This document shows, in pieces, positions 1 through 7,907 of a DNA stretch of 64,000 bases (its first letter is position 1; each line of letters starts with the position of its first letter). The stretch covers positions 1 through 64,000 of the forward strand of contig NZ_JADPJG010000019.1 of the NCBI RefSeq assembly GCF_023073335.1, read 5' to 3'. The stretch is from Bradyrhizobium sp. 21 (GTDB lineage: Bacteria; Pseudomonadota; Alphaproteobacteria; Rhizobiales; Xanthobacteraceae). A program made the position numbers and the translations under genes. The notes below the pieces were generated by a model, which was not told the origin of the DNA, did not search any database, and was given only the letters and a program-made list of their open reading frames with translations.

Positions 1-272
1 GTTTCCGCGCTATCCTAGATTGAAATTTGACTTGGATCGAGTCCAATGAATGTCTGGCTCTGGCCCATCGCTTCCGTTGACGCGGTGTCGCTGCGTGTCG
101 GCTCACAAGGGCAGACCGGACGTTTGCAGCCGGGGGCCAGTTCGGCGGCTTGTGACCCCAAGCGGATGTTAGTCGGACCGTGCGGCCGACTTGCCAAGAG
201 CTTTTTGGATAAATCGGACTTGGTCACGCAAGCCGGTTTCGGTGTCTTCGCCATGCGGCAGCGGCGGAATAG

Positions 273-746
273 TCAGAGCCAGCGGCGAACCTCGGCCTTG
301 TAGCGGCAGTAGTCGTCGCCGAACTTCGCTTCGAGATAGCGCTCCTCGCGGGCGATCACCTGCGTCTGGATCGCGATCAGCACCAACGGGAGCAAGGCGA
401 AGGCGATCGGCCCGTCGAAGCCGATCGCAAGGCCGGCATAGATAAGCGCCATGCCGAGATACATGGGATTGCGGGTCCACCGATAAGGACCGGTCGTTGC
501 GATGAGGGTCGTTGGCTGTGACGGCGGAACGTTGGTGCCCAGCCGCCGGAACAGCCCCGCCGCCGCAAGCATCATCGCCGCGCCGGCAACGAACAGCAGC
601 GCGCCCGTCGCGACCAGCAACCGCCAGTCGATGCCGAAAGAGCGCTGGGTGACGAACCGCTCCGCTGCCAGCCCCAACAGCAGCGCTCCCAGATAGACGA
701 AGGGCGGAGGGAAGCGCACACCCGCGCTGTCCGGTTCGACGGCCAT
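273..746 (-). CDS. Isoprenylcysteine carboxyl methyltransferase (ICMT)-family membrane protein
   Basis: A 157-residue integral membrane protein. The N-terminal half is hydrophobic (three or four membrane segments), and the C-terminal half carries the family signature RNPMYLG followed by EERYLEAKFGDDYCRYK. In this family these segments form the S-adenosylmethionine pocket of small membrane methyltransferases. The bacterial substrate is usually unknown; lipids, cysteine thiols or small molecules are all possible. I place the start at the ATG at 746 because GGAG sits six bases upstream; the ATG at 752 would have no spacer. It begins 21 bases after the flavoprotein gene upstream on the same strand, so the two probably form one operon. 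Family call is firm, substrate unknown. Confidence 0.85.
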   Translation of the reverse strand: MAVEPDSAGVRFPPPFVYLGALLLGLAAERFVTQRSFGIDWRLLVATGALLFVAGAAMMLAAAGLFRRLGTNVPPSQPTTLIATTGPYRWTRNPMYLGMALIYAGLAIGFDGPIAFALLPLVLIAIQTQVIAREERYLEAKFGDDYCRYKAEVRRWL

Positions 747-767
747 GCTCATCTCCAATCTGTGCGC

Positions 768-1664
768 TCAAACCAGCATCGACTGCTGGGCGAAGATACC
801 CGCCATCGCGCCGTGCGAAGATGCCAGGGTGACCGATGGCGGCGTAAGGGGGTTGGCGAGGTCGCCGGCGGCGTAGATGCCGGGCATGCTGGTTTGGCGG
901 CGCTCGTCGACCTTGAGGATGATGCCGAGGGGCGTATCGATCGTGGCGAGGCCTAGTGATTCATGCAGGCTTGCGGACGGCTTGTTGCGCGGATGCGCGA
1001 ACAGGATGTCGACCGCGACATCGGGGCCGGTATCGAGCTTGACGGTGGCGTTATGGCCCCCGTGATGGGCGATCCCGGTGATCCGGCCATCGACGACAGG
1101 TGTGTTGCGGCGCGTCAGATCGGCCCGGACATCGGGCGGAATGTCGTGACCATCGGCGAAGACCGTCAACCTGTCGGTCCAATCGTGGAACAGCCTGACC
1201 TGATTGTGCGACTGCCGGCCGGACCAGACGAGACCCCAGTGCTGGCCGGCGACTTCAAAGCCGTCGCAATAGGGGCAGGGCACGATGGAGGTGCCCCAGC
1301 CTTCGGCAAAGCCCGGAACATCAGGCATCTGGTCGGCGACGCCATAGCTCAGGATCAGGCGACGCGCCCCAAGGCTTTCGCCATCGCCGGTAAGGACAGA
1401 GAAATTGTCAATGGCGCCGGAGACGCTGTCGGCCCGGGCACTGACCAGCTTGATCGTCGGATAGCGCGCCAGCTGCTGCCGCGCCTCTGCCAGGATGTCC
1501 AACGGTGGCTTGTGATCGTGGCCGAGCAGGCCATGCGAGTGGCCGGCGAAGCGATTGCGCGGCAGGCCGGTATCGAGAACGGTGACCTTACGGCGGGCAC
1601 GGCCGAGCTGCAGGGCGCCGGCGAGACCGGCAAAGCTGCCGCCGATGATGATGACGTCATCCAT
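768..1664 (-). CDS. Thioredoxin-reductase-like FAD/NAD(P) oxidoreductase
   Basis: A 298-residue flavoprotein. It opens with a dinucleotide-binding motif (IIIGGSFAGLAGALQLG, residues 4-20) and ends with the typical FAD motif GIYAAGDLANP. A CPYC pair near residue 145 matches the redox-active CxxC position of thioredoxin reductases (usually CATC), so a disulfide reductase role is plausible. No thioredoxin gene is adjacent, so the electron acceptor is open. The start is the ATG at 1664, with GGAG about ten bases upstream; upstream in-frame codons overlap the intergenic operator region. It is first in a two-gene operon with the ICMT-family protein, and divergent from a TetR regulator that probably controls it. 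Confidence 0.85.
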   Translation of the reverse strand: MDDVIIIGGSFAGLAGALQLGRARRKVTVLDTGLPRNRFAGHSHGLLGHDHKPPLDILAEARQQLARYPTIKLVSARADSVSGAIDNFSVLTGDGESLGARRLILSYGVADQMPDVPGFAEGWGTSIVPCPYCDGFEVAGQHWGLVWSGRQSHNQVRLFHDWTDRLTVFADGHDIPPDVRADLTRRNTPVVDGRITGIAHHGGHNATVKLDTGPDVAVDILFAHPRNKPSASLHESLGLATIDTPLGIILKVDERRQTSMPGIYAAGDLANPLTPPSVTLASSHGAMAGIFAQQSMLV

Positions 1665-1721
1665 GGTGATGGGCTCCGTTGGAGGACAGGTTGAAACCCA
1701 CCCATTGGCTTGCACATTTCA

Positions 1722-1737
1722 GATACTACATGGTATC
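1722..1737. promoter_or_regulatory. Candidate operator in the flavoprotein/TetR divergent promoter
   Basis: An inverted repeat with arms GATAC and GTATC separated by six bases lies in the 114-bp gap between the divergent flavoprotein and TetR genes. Its right half, ATGGTATC, nearly repeats the right half of a longer palindrome just after the TetR gene (2435-2451). TetR regulators commonly bind such sites beside their own gene, so autoregulation and control of the flavoprotein operon is the natural inference. No binding data can be read from sequence. Confidence 0.5.
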
Positions 1738-1778
1738 GTAATGCAAGAATTAGAATACTGTCAAGTACTGGAATTGTC

Positions 1779-2423
1779 GTGACCGAAAACAGCCAGGGCC
1801 GGCGCGGCCGGCCCGCCAACGAGGCGCTTGGCCAAACGATCGTCGACGCCGCGCGCGAACTCTTTGTGGAGTTGGGTTTTCAAGCGACGACATTGGACAA
1901 GGTCGCCCAGCGGGCGAAGATATCCAAGCTCAGCATCTACAGGCACTTCGAGAACAAGGAGGCGCTGTTTAGCGCGGCCATCGCGGCCGGCTGCCATGAG
2001 TTTGCACAGGCCCTTTTTGAAGGCGTCGACGGTTCAGCCGAAGATCAGCTCATGGCGGTCGGATCATCCCTGCTTCGCACGCTGATGAGGCCGGACGTCA
2101 GCAATGTCGAAGCCATGATCATGGCCGACAAGACCAATCAAAAGTCGTTAAGCAAGCTCCATTACGAAGCCCGCCCCGCCCATATCATCGCCCAGATCGA
2201 GGCCCTGTTGCGTCAGTTGCACGCGAAGGCGGTTCTGAACGTGCCCGATCCTCTCCAATCCGCCCGCTTGTTTGCCGCGCTTTTCAAAGGATCCGATCTC
2301 CTGATGATCGCACGCTTCGATCAGGCGAGAGCAGAGGACGACAACGAAATCGAATCCTACTGCCGGTCGGCCGTCGCCATGTTCATCGCCGCGCACGGTG
2401 GCAACGACCATGCGGGCGGATAG
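1779..2423 (+). CDS. TetR/AcrR-family transcriptional regulator
   Basis: A 214-residue regulator. Residues about 20-65 form the TetR helix-turn-helix region (ARELFVELGFQATTLDKVAQ followed by ISKLSIYRHFENKEALF). The C-terminal ligand domain has no motif I can tie to an inducer. I choose the GTG at 1779 because protein upstream of it would be encoded by the operator region and lacks TetR character. It is divergent from the flavoprotein/methyltransferase operon and flanked on both sides by inverted repeats that are its likely operators. Confidence 0.88.
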   Translation: MTENSQGRRGRPANEALGQTIVDAARELFVELGFQATTLDKVAQRAKISKLSIYRHFENKEALFSAAIAAGCHEFAQALFEGVDGSAEDQLMAVGSSLLRTLMRPDVSNVEAMIMADKTNQKSLSKLHYEARPAHIIAQIEALLRQLHAKAVLNVPDPLQSARLFAALFKGSDLLMIARFDQARAEDDNEIESYCRSAVAMFIAAHGGNDHAGG

Positions 2424-2434
2424 CCTAGCGGTGA

Positions 2435-2451
2435 GAATACCCATGGTATTC
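2435..2451. promoter_or_regulatory. Perfect inverted repeat after the TetR gene
   Basis: Arms GAATACC and GGTATTC are perfect seven-base inverted repeats around a three-base spacer, 11 bases after the TetR stop codon. The right arm resembles the half-site in the divergent promoter at 1722-1737. It is too short and lacks a T-run, so it does not look like a terminator; a second binding site for the same regulator is more likely. Confidence 0.45.
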
Positions 2452-2629
2452 GATGCGCCAGAAAGCGGCCTGGATCGGTGAGCTGACGTCCGATAACCGC
2501 CCTCTGCGGACTCCAGAAGATCGAGTCCGGATCTTCGTGCCCGTTTTGCACTATGCACGATGAGCAGCGATAACTCCCTAGTCAAGATTGAGACTGGGCT
2601 CGAAGCCCGGCAGGGCGTGGAGGACACTG

Positions 2630-3625
2630 GTGGAACGGCGCACATTCATTTCATTGTTCGTCGGAGCGGCCGCATCTACAGCTGCAGTTGTGTCGCCGAG
2701 AGAAGTGCGGGCGCAGGCCCGCACACCGCTCATAGGCTTTCTGCATTCCGCTTCTCTCGAGCCGAACGCGAAGCGTCTCACCGGCTTCAGGCAGGGCTTG
2801 CAAAAAGCGGGCTATACGGAAGGACGGAATGTCGCGATCGAGTATCGCTGGGCCGGCGGGCAGATTGCCAAATTGCCCGAGCTCGCCAATAAGCTCGTAA
2901 AGAAACCAGTATCGATTATTGTAACGTTGTCGAGTACGCCAGCTGCGCGTGCGGCAAAAGCGGCCACCTCGACTATTCCGATCTTCTTCCTCATCGCAGA
3001 AGATCCAGTCGCGATCGGACTGGTCGCAAGCCTGAATCATCCCGGCGGCAACGCCACTGGTATTAGCAGCCAGAACGCCGAACTGGTCGCCAAGCGGCTT
3101 GGCATATTGCGCGAACTGTTGCCCCAGGCGCCCGCCGTGGCGGTGCTGCTTAACCCTGCCAATCCAAGTGCCAAGCGAGCGAAGGACACGCTACAGCAGG
3201 CGGCAGATGGCCTTGGCTTGCAGCTCAACTTACTGGACGCCAGTACCGACGCCGAAATCGAGGCGGTCTACGCCACGCTCAAGCCGGGCAGTCCGCTTCT
3301 GATAGGGACCGACCCGTCGTTGTTCGCCCGCCGTGCCTCATTAATTGCGCTCAGCTCCAAGTATGGCATCCCCACCATGTACGATAATCGAGAATCCGCT
3401 GACGCCGGCGGCCTGATAAGTTACGGCCAAAACACCGAGAGCAGCTGGGAGCAGGCTGGCATCTATGTCGGCCGCATTCTAAATGGCGCCAAGCCGGCGG
3501 AATTGCCGGTCATGCAACCAACGAAGTTTGAATATGTCATCAACCTCAAAACGGCCAAGGGGCTCGGCATCGACGTGCCGCCGGCGATGCAGGCCCGTGC
3601 TGACGATGTGATCGAAAATGATTGA
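2630..3625 (+). CDS. ABC transporter substrate-binding protein (ABC_sub_bind family)
   Basis: A 331-residue exported binding protein of the TrpX-like family that is very abundant in Bradyrhizobium. The N-terminus (ERRTFISLFVGAAASTAAVV...VRAQ) is a twin-arginine-like signal ending in an AxA-type site, followed by GFLHS and GFRQGLQKAGYTEGRNVAIEYRWA, which open the periplasmic fold. Later PANPSAKRA and the closing PTKFEYVINLKTAKGLGI are typical of the family. The GTG at 2630 is the start: GGAGG lies six bases before it. No permease or ATPase gene is adjacent, so this is an orphan binding protein with unknown ligand. Confidence 0.88.
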   Translation: MERRTFISLFVGAAASTAAVVSPREVRAQARTPLIGFLHSASLEPNAKRLTGFRQGLQKAGYTEGRNVAIEYRWAGGQIAKLPELANKLVKKPVSIIVTLSSTPAARAAKAATSTIPIFFLIAEDPVAIGLVASLNHPGGNATGISSQNAELVAKRLGILRELLPQAPAVAVLLNPANPSAKRAKDTLQQAADGLGLQLNLLDASTDAEIEAVYATLKPGSPLLIGTDPSLFARRASLIALSSKYGIPTMYDNRESADAGGLISYGQNTESSWEQAGIYVGRILNGAKPAELPVMQPTKFEYVINLKTAKGLGIDVPPAMQARADDVIEND

Positions 3626-3731
3626 AGTCTGCTTCTGTCCCCTTAGCCGACTCGTGAAGGCGAGCTGACCTTGTCTGCTCCCGAGGATAGAGCGGCCGTC
3701 GCAGGCCGAACCGGATTTATGAGTACACGCG

Positions 3732-4349
3732 CTAGGGAGCGGGGCACGCTGCCCCCGTCTTCGCCCAGGCCTCGACCAGCGCGCCGGCCTGCGCTTGCGT
3801 GCCCGGCGCGGGCGAACGGCCGAAGCCGGGCTTCCAGGCCCAGCCGACGAGGGTGTCCTTGCCGATATGGTCGATCAGGTCTTCCACCTTGCGCCCGCCA
3901 TTGCGCCCGGGATCCCTGATCTGCTCGCAGATCTCGCCGATGGTCTTGCCCTCCCAGGCCATTTCGCGTGGAGCAAGATGCCAGTCGGGATGGCCGGGCA
4001 TGCGGCCGGGCTCGAAATTTGCCTTCTGGTGGCAGCTGTTGCAGCGCATCGCCTCGAGCCCATGGCCGTCAGCGCCGCGCGTGACTGGCGGCTGATGCAG
4101 GCGGGCATTGTCGCCCTGGTGCGGGCGGTCACCGGCCGGATGGCAATTGGTGCAGCGGGGATGCGTCAGGACTCTTCCGAGCTCGTTGAAGATCGCTGCC
4201 GAGCGCTTATCGGTGTCGCCGATGGCGGCGAAGCTGTCCGGCGAAGCCAATGCGTGGCTCGCAGTCTCCGACGATGCGTAACCTGCACCGAGACTGCCGG
4301 CGAGCGCCGCGATCACGGCAATCATCTTGAACCGCGCGTCGGATCTCAT
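3732..4349 (-). CDS. Dihaem cytochrome c, electron acceptor of the adjacent molybdenum hydroxylase
   Basis: A 205-residue exported protein with a signal peptide (about residues 5-26) and two CxxCH haem attachment motifs: CTNCH at about 66-70 and CNSCH at about 103-107. It is third in an operon with a molybdopterin large subunit and a 2Fe-2S subunit. In related nicotinate and isoquinoline dehydrogenases electrons leave through cytochrome c, sometimes fused to the large subunit; here it is a separate gene. The ATG at 4349 gives a clean signal peptide and has AAGGA upstream. Function as electron carrier is inferred from motifs and context. Confidence 0.82.
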   Translation of the reverse strand: MRSDARFKMIAVIAALAGSLGAGYASSETASHALASPDSFAAIGDTDKRSAAIFNELGRVLTHPRCTNCHPAGDRPHQGDNARLHQPPVTRGADGHGLEAMRCNSCHQKANFEPGRMPGHPDWHLAPREMAWEGKTIGEICEQIRDPGRNGGRKVEDLIDHIGKDTLVGWAWKPGFGRSPAPGTQAQAGALVEAWAKTGAACPAP

Positions 4350-4368
4350 GGTTGGTGTCCTTGCGCGC

Positions 4369-4893
4369 TCACTTGGTGGCGATGAGATAGCGGTTTGAAT
4401 CGGCAAGGATCACGTCGCGCACCGCCTCGTGATATTTGATGTAGCCGGTGCAGCGGCAGAGATGGCCGTCGAGCGCGTCCGCGATGGTCTGCTCCAGCGC
4501 CTCGCGCGGCACGGGGGCACGCGCGAGACGTTCGAGCAGCACCTGGCCTTCATTGAGGAAGCCGGCGGTGCAATAGCCGCACTGGAAGGCGAAGTGATTG
4601 ATGAAGGCCTGTTGCAATGCCGAGAGCTGGCCGCCCTGGGCGTGGCCCTCGACGGTGCGGATCGACTTGCCGTCAAAGTTCACGGCGGGGGCGACGCAGG
4701 TCGGGCTGGTGGTGCTGGTGCCATCGGGCGCGTCGACGATGATGGCGCAGCTCAAACATTGCGCGGCGCCGCAGCCGAACTTGGTGCCGGTCATGCCGAG
4801 CATCTCGCGCAGAAAATCGTTCATCGAGAGGTCGTCGCGGACATCCACCGGACCGTGCTTCTGGCCGTTGATGGTCAGGCTAAGTGTCGTCAC
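4369..4893 (-). CDS. 2Fe-2S small subunit of molybdenum hydroxylase (IorA-like)
   Basis: A 174-residue iron-sulfur subunit of the xanthine-oxidase family. The plant-type cluster ligands are C41, C46, C49 and C66; the second cluster uses CGYC (105-108) and CRC (146-148), followed by TGY. It passes electrons from the molybdopterin site to an acceptor. It starts at a GTG that overlaps the stop of the large-subunit gene (GTGA), indicating translational coupling. It has no signal peptide of its own; in this enzyme class the small subunit can be carried across the membrane with the Tat-targeted large subunit. Closest in layout to isoquinoline 1-oxidoreductase or nicotinate dehydrogenase, substrate not determinable. 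Confidence 0.9.
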   Translation of the reverse strand: MTTLSLTINGQKHGPVDVRDDLSMNDFLREMLGMTGTKFGCGAAQCLSCAIIVDAPDGTSTTSPTCVAPAVNFDGKSIRTVEGHAQGGQLSALQQAFINHFAFQCGYCTAGFLNEGQVLLERLARAPVPREALEQTIADALDGHLCRCTGYIKYHEAVRDVILADSNRYLIATK

Positions 4894-7673
4894 GCGAGCA
4901 CTCCCTTCAAGAGGCTTGCAGTCACCGGCAGCGCACGGAAACGGTGGCCGGTGGCGTCGTGGATGGCGTTGATCAGCGCCGGCACGATCGGGATCATCAC
5001 GACCTCGGCCATGCCCTTCGGTGCTTCGTCCGCGGTCTGCGGCTTCAGCATTTCGATCTCGAGATCGCGCAAGGGCAAATCGGAGCCGCGTGCGACCAGA
5101 TAGCGCCCGAGATTCCAGTCGCCGCCGCCGGGGCCGCCCTCAAGCGGCGGCAGCGTTTCCAACAGCGCGTAGCCGACGCCCATGGCGAAACCACCATGGG
5201 CCTGGCCGATCACGACCTCAGGCACCAGCGCGGTACCGCATTCGAATACGCTGTAGGCCTTTGCGATGCGCAAGGCACCCGTCGCGCGCTCGATCTCGAC
5301 GCGGACCAGCGAGCCGCACATCGAGGTGTAGGCGGTGCCGATCCGGTTGTTGACGGTCGGCGGAAACTTGACGCTGACACGGTTGATCCGTTCGAACTTG
5401 CCGTTGCCCCTGCGGATCGCCAGCGCGTCGATGTCGGCGCGGTATTGCTCGCCGAACAGCGGAAAGCGTGCCCGCGACCAGGCCCAGCGGGAGAAGCTGT
5501 GCGCAACCGCACCGGTGACGAAGCCACGCGCATGGGCGGTTGCCGCAAGCACGGGAAGCGCCAACGGTTCTAGGCCAGGCATGATGAGCTGGCCGTTCTG
5601 CCAGCTTGCGATTGCCGATTGCTTGGCGCGGGGATCGGTCTTCGGGATGTGCCACAGCTCCAGCGCCGCGGGCCACAGGCCGAAGCGGAAAATGACGCGG
5701 GCGGCTTCCCCGGCGGAATGGGTGCCGACATGGGCGCCGATCGAGGAGCTTGTCGGCGAGCTGATCGCGGGCACCCAGCGCGGATTTTTCTCCGCGGCAT
5801 CCTGGGTCTTTTGGTCCATGGTGGCGGGATCGCCCGACGTGACCAGCCCGAGCACGTCATAGCTATCGACGCGGGCGACCGAGACCTCGTCGGCGATGGC
5901 GCCGAGATGGCTTGCGACCCGGTTGGCCAGCGCCGTCCCGATGCCGTTGCCCATCTCGACATGATCGCAATAGATTTCGATCTTGCCGTCGGGGCCAAGC
6001 TCGACGCGTCCGAGCGAGCCGTCCGCGCCGGAACCATAGTCTTTCGTCACGCAGGCGACGCCGGTGCCGACCAGCCGATCCGACGACGTCTGTTTGAACT
6101 GTGCCCGCTCCTGCCAGATCGGATGCTCCTCGAGCTTGTTGAGGATTTCGGGCGTGCGCACCGAGACGATGTAGGGATTTCCGGTCATGGTCCGACCGTT
6201 CTGGGGCAGTGCGTTACGCCGCCGGAATTCGATCGGATCAAGCTTCAGCTCGGACGCCGCCTCGTCGATCAGGACCTCCAGCGCGGTCATCGCCTGCAGT
6301 ATTCCGTAGCCGCGCATCGAGCCGGCGCTAACGCCGCGCGAGTGCACCGCGACGGTCCGGACGTCCACTTTCGGAATGTCGTAGATCCCGATCGCGCCGG
6401 TGCCCGCAACGACGGCGACGCTGGCCGAGAAATGGGCGAGCCCGCCGCCGTCGAGCACGTGGTCGGCGGCGAATGCCTTGATCTTGCCGGTCGCGCGATC
6501 GATGCCGATGCGCGAGCGCATGTTGATCGCGTGGCGCTTGATCCCGCCCTGAAACTGCTGGTAGCGGTCATGCGCCAGCCGCACGGGCTTGCCGGGAAAG
6601 CAGACCGCGGCGAGCGCAACATAGAGAATGAAAGGCGTGTGATCGCGGCCACCAAAGCCGCCGCCGACATGGGCGAACTGGGCGTTGATGTGCGCGGGCT
6701 TGTAGGGCGCGCGCGCCTTGCCGAAGAGATGCGCGATCGAGTCCGCCGCCTCGTAGGGCGACTGTACGCCGAGCAGCAGTTCGAGATTGCCGCCCTTATT
6801 GCCTTGCTTGCCGTTGTACCAGGCGAGCCCGCATTCCGGCTCGAGGAACATCGGGTCGACCGATTGCGTTTCGAACTCGCGCTCGAGCACCAGCGTGGAG
6901 GCGTCATTCGCTGCGAGCTCGGCGCGGATCTGCTCGCCATATTTGGCCGCCTTGGCGTAATCGGGCGGCATTTCCTTCGCGAGCGGCGACCACACCGGCA
7001 GCGCCGCGCTCTGCACCTTCTTCGGCGACACCCAACCGGCCTGGAGCGGCGAATAGACGTCCGGCATCTCAGGCTTGGGACCCGCGACGCGCGTGAAGCG
7101 GAAGGCCCCGTAATCGGGGACGACAACAGGCCCGGTCTCCTCGCCGAATTGGACAAAAGTGCCGTCGCGCAAGGCAAGGCGGGCCTGGTCAAAGGTGTCG
7201 AACTTTTCGAAGATCAGGAGCGCGACGGGCTGTCCGAGATACAGCGGCGTCTTGCCGGGCGGGCAGAACAGATCGCCGGCGTAGAACGCTGGCACCTGCG
7301 TGCCGATGCGGTCGAGATCATCAGCGGTCACGACGACGGAGGGTTTCAGCGCGCCCTTCAAGCGTGCGAGGTCCATGCCGGTGTAGACATGCGTGGCGTC
7401 ATTGGCGCGCACCAGGATCGCGTGCGAGGTGGTCTGCGGCCAGCCCGGCAGATCATTGGCGCGGAAGTCGGAGGCGTAGAGCTTTGCGCCGGTGACCTTG
7501 GCGACGCCGTCGACACGGCCCGCACCTTTTGTCGCCGGGTTGAAGTTGCCGCGTCCGGGCAACGTCTCGTGCGCTGCGAAAGGAACTCCCGCCGCCGAAG
7601 CCAGATGCGAGAGGCTGACAGAGATGCCTCCCGCCGACAACCACTTCACGAACTCGCGTCGCGAAGGCCCCAT
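4890..7673 (-). CDS. Molybdopterin-binding large subunit of a Tat-exported molybdenum hydroxylase (IorB-like)
   Basis: A 927-residue catalytic subunit of the xanthine dehydrogenase/isoquinoline oxidoreductase family. The N-terminus has a twin-arginine motif (PSRREFVKWLSAGG), so the enzyme is probably exported folded with cofactor. Family segments seen include GGGFGGRDHTPF, GSMRGYG near the middle and GQAHGGFAMGVGYALLE towards the C-terminus. It is longer than the roughly 780-residue IorB I remember, nearer to aldehyde-oxidising relatives. The ATG at 7673 has AGGA seven bases upstream; an in-frame TTG at 7691 is less likely. First gene of a large subunit, 2Fe-2S, dihaem cytochrome operon. Substrate could be an aldehyde or an N-heterocycle. 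Confidence 0.88.
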   Translation of the reverse strand: MGPSRREFVKWLSAGGISVSLSHLASAAGVPFAAHETLPGRGNFNPATKGAGRVDGVAKVTGAKLYASDFRANDLPGWPQTTSHAILVRANDATHVYTGMDLARLKGALKPSVVVTADDLDRIGTQVPAFYAGDLFCPPGKTPLYLGQPVALLIFEKFDTFDQARLALRDGTFVQFGEETGPVVVPDYGAFRFTRVAGPKPEMPDVYSPLQAGWVSPKKVQSAALPVWSPLAKEMPPDYAKAAKYGEQIRAELAANDASTLVLEREFETQSVDPMFLEPECGLAWYNGKQGNKGGNLELLLGVQSPYEAADSIAHLFGKARAPYKPAHINAQFAHVGGGFGGRDHTPFILYVALAAVCFPGKPVRLAHDRYQQFQGGIKRHAINMRSRIGIDRATGKIKAFAADHVLDGGGLAHFSASVAVVAGTGAIGIYDIPKVDVRTVAVHSRGVSAGSMRGYGILQAMTALEVLIDEAASELKLDPIEFRRRNALPQNGRTMTGNPYIVSVRTPEILNKLEEHPIWQERAQFKQTSSDRLVGTGVACVTKDYGSGADGSLGRVELGPDGKIEIYCDHVEMGNGIGTALANRVASHLGAIADEVSVARVDSYDVLGLVTSGDPATMDQKTQDAAEKNPRWVPAISSPTSSSIGAHVGTHSAGEAARVIFRFGLWPAALELWHIPKTDPRAKQSAIASWQNGQLIMPGLEPLALPVLAATAHARGFVTGAVAHSFSRWAWSRARFPLFGEQYRADIDALAIRRGNGKFERINRVSVKFPPTVNNRIGTAYTSMCGSLVRVEIERATGALRIAKAYSVFECGTALVPEVVIGQAHGGFAMGVGYALLETLPPLEGGPGGGDWNLGRYLVARGSDLPLRDLEIEMLKPQTADEAPKGMAEVVMIPIVPALINAIHDATGHRFRALPVTASLLKGVLA

Positions 7674-7907
7674 GATCAGATCCTTGTACAAGGTTTCGAG
7701 CGCTCACGATGCTGACGGCATCGACGCCCGGACGCTACGCGCCAAAGCTTTAGCTCGAATCCGACATGATTCATCATACCACGATAGAAAGGGGCAGGGC
7801 GTTTACAACCGGTGAATGCAGTGCACTCTCTGGATGGAATCGTCGTTTCGCCTTGCTTTAGAATCGAATCGAACTGATGACGGATCGGCAACAGGGGGCG
7901 AACTCAA

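Noticed and set aside
1-272. Short overlapping frames at the left edge
   Set aside because: No ribosome site, signal peptide or known motif; I see no supported gene in these bases.
5619-7715. Long plus-strand open frame opposite the molybdenum hydroxylase large subunit
   Set aside because: It is the antisense of a clear gene; composition is Arg/Asp/Gly-rich with no motif or ribosome site. High GC produces long antisense frames.
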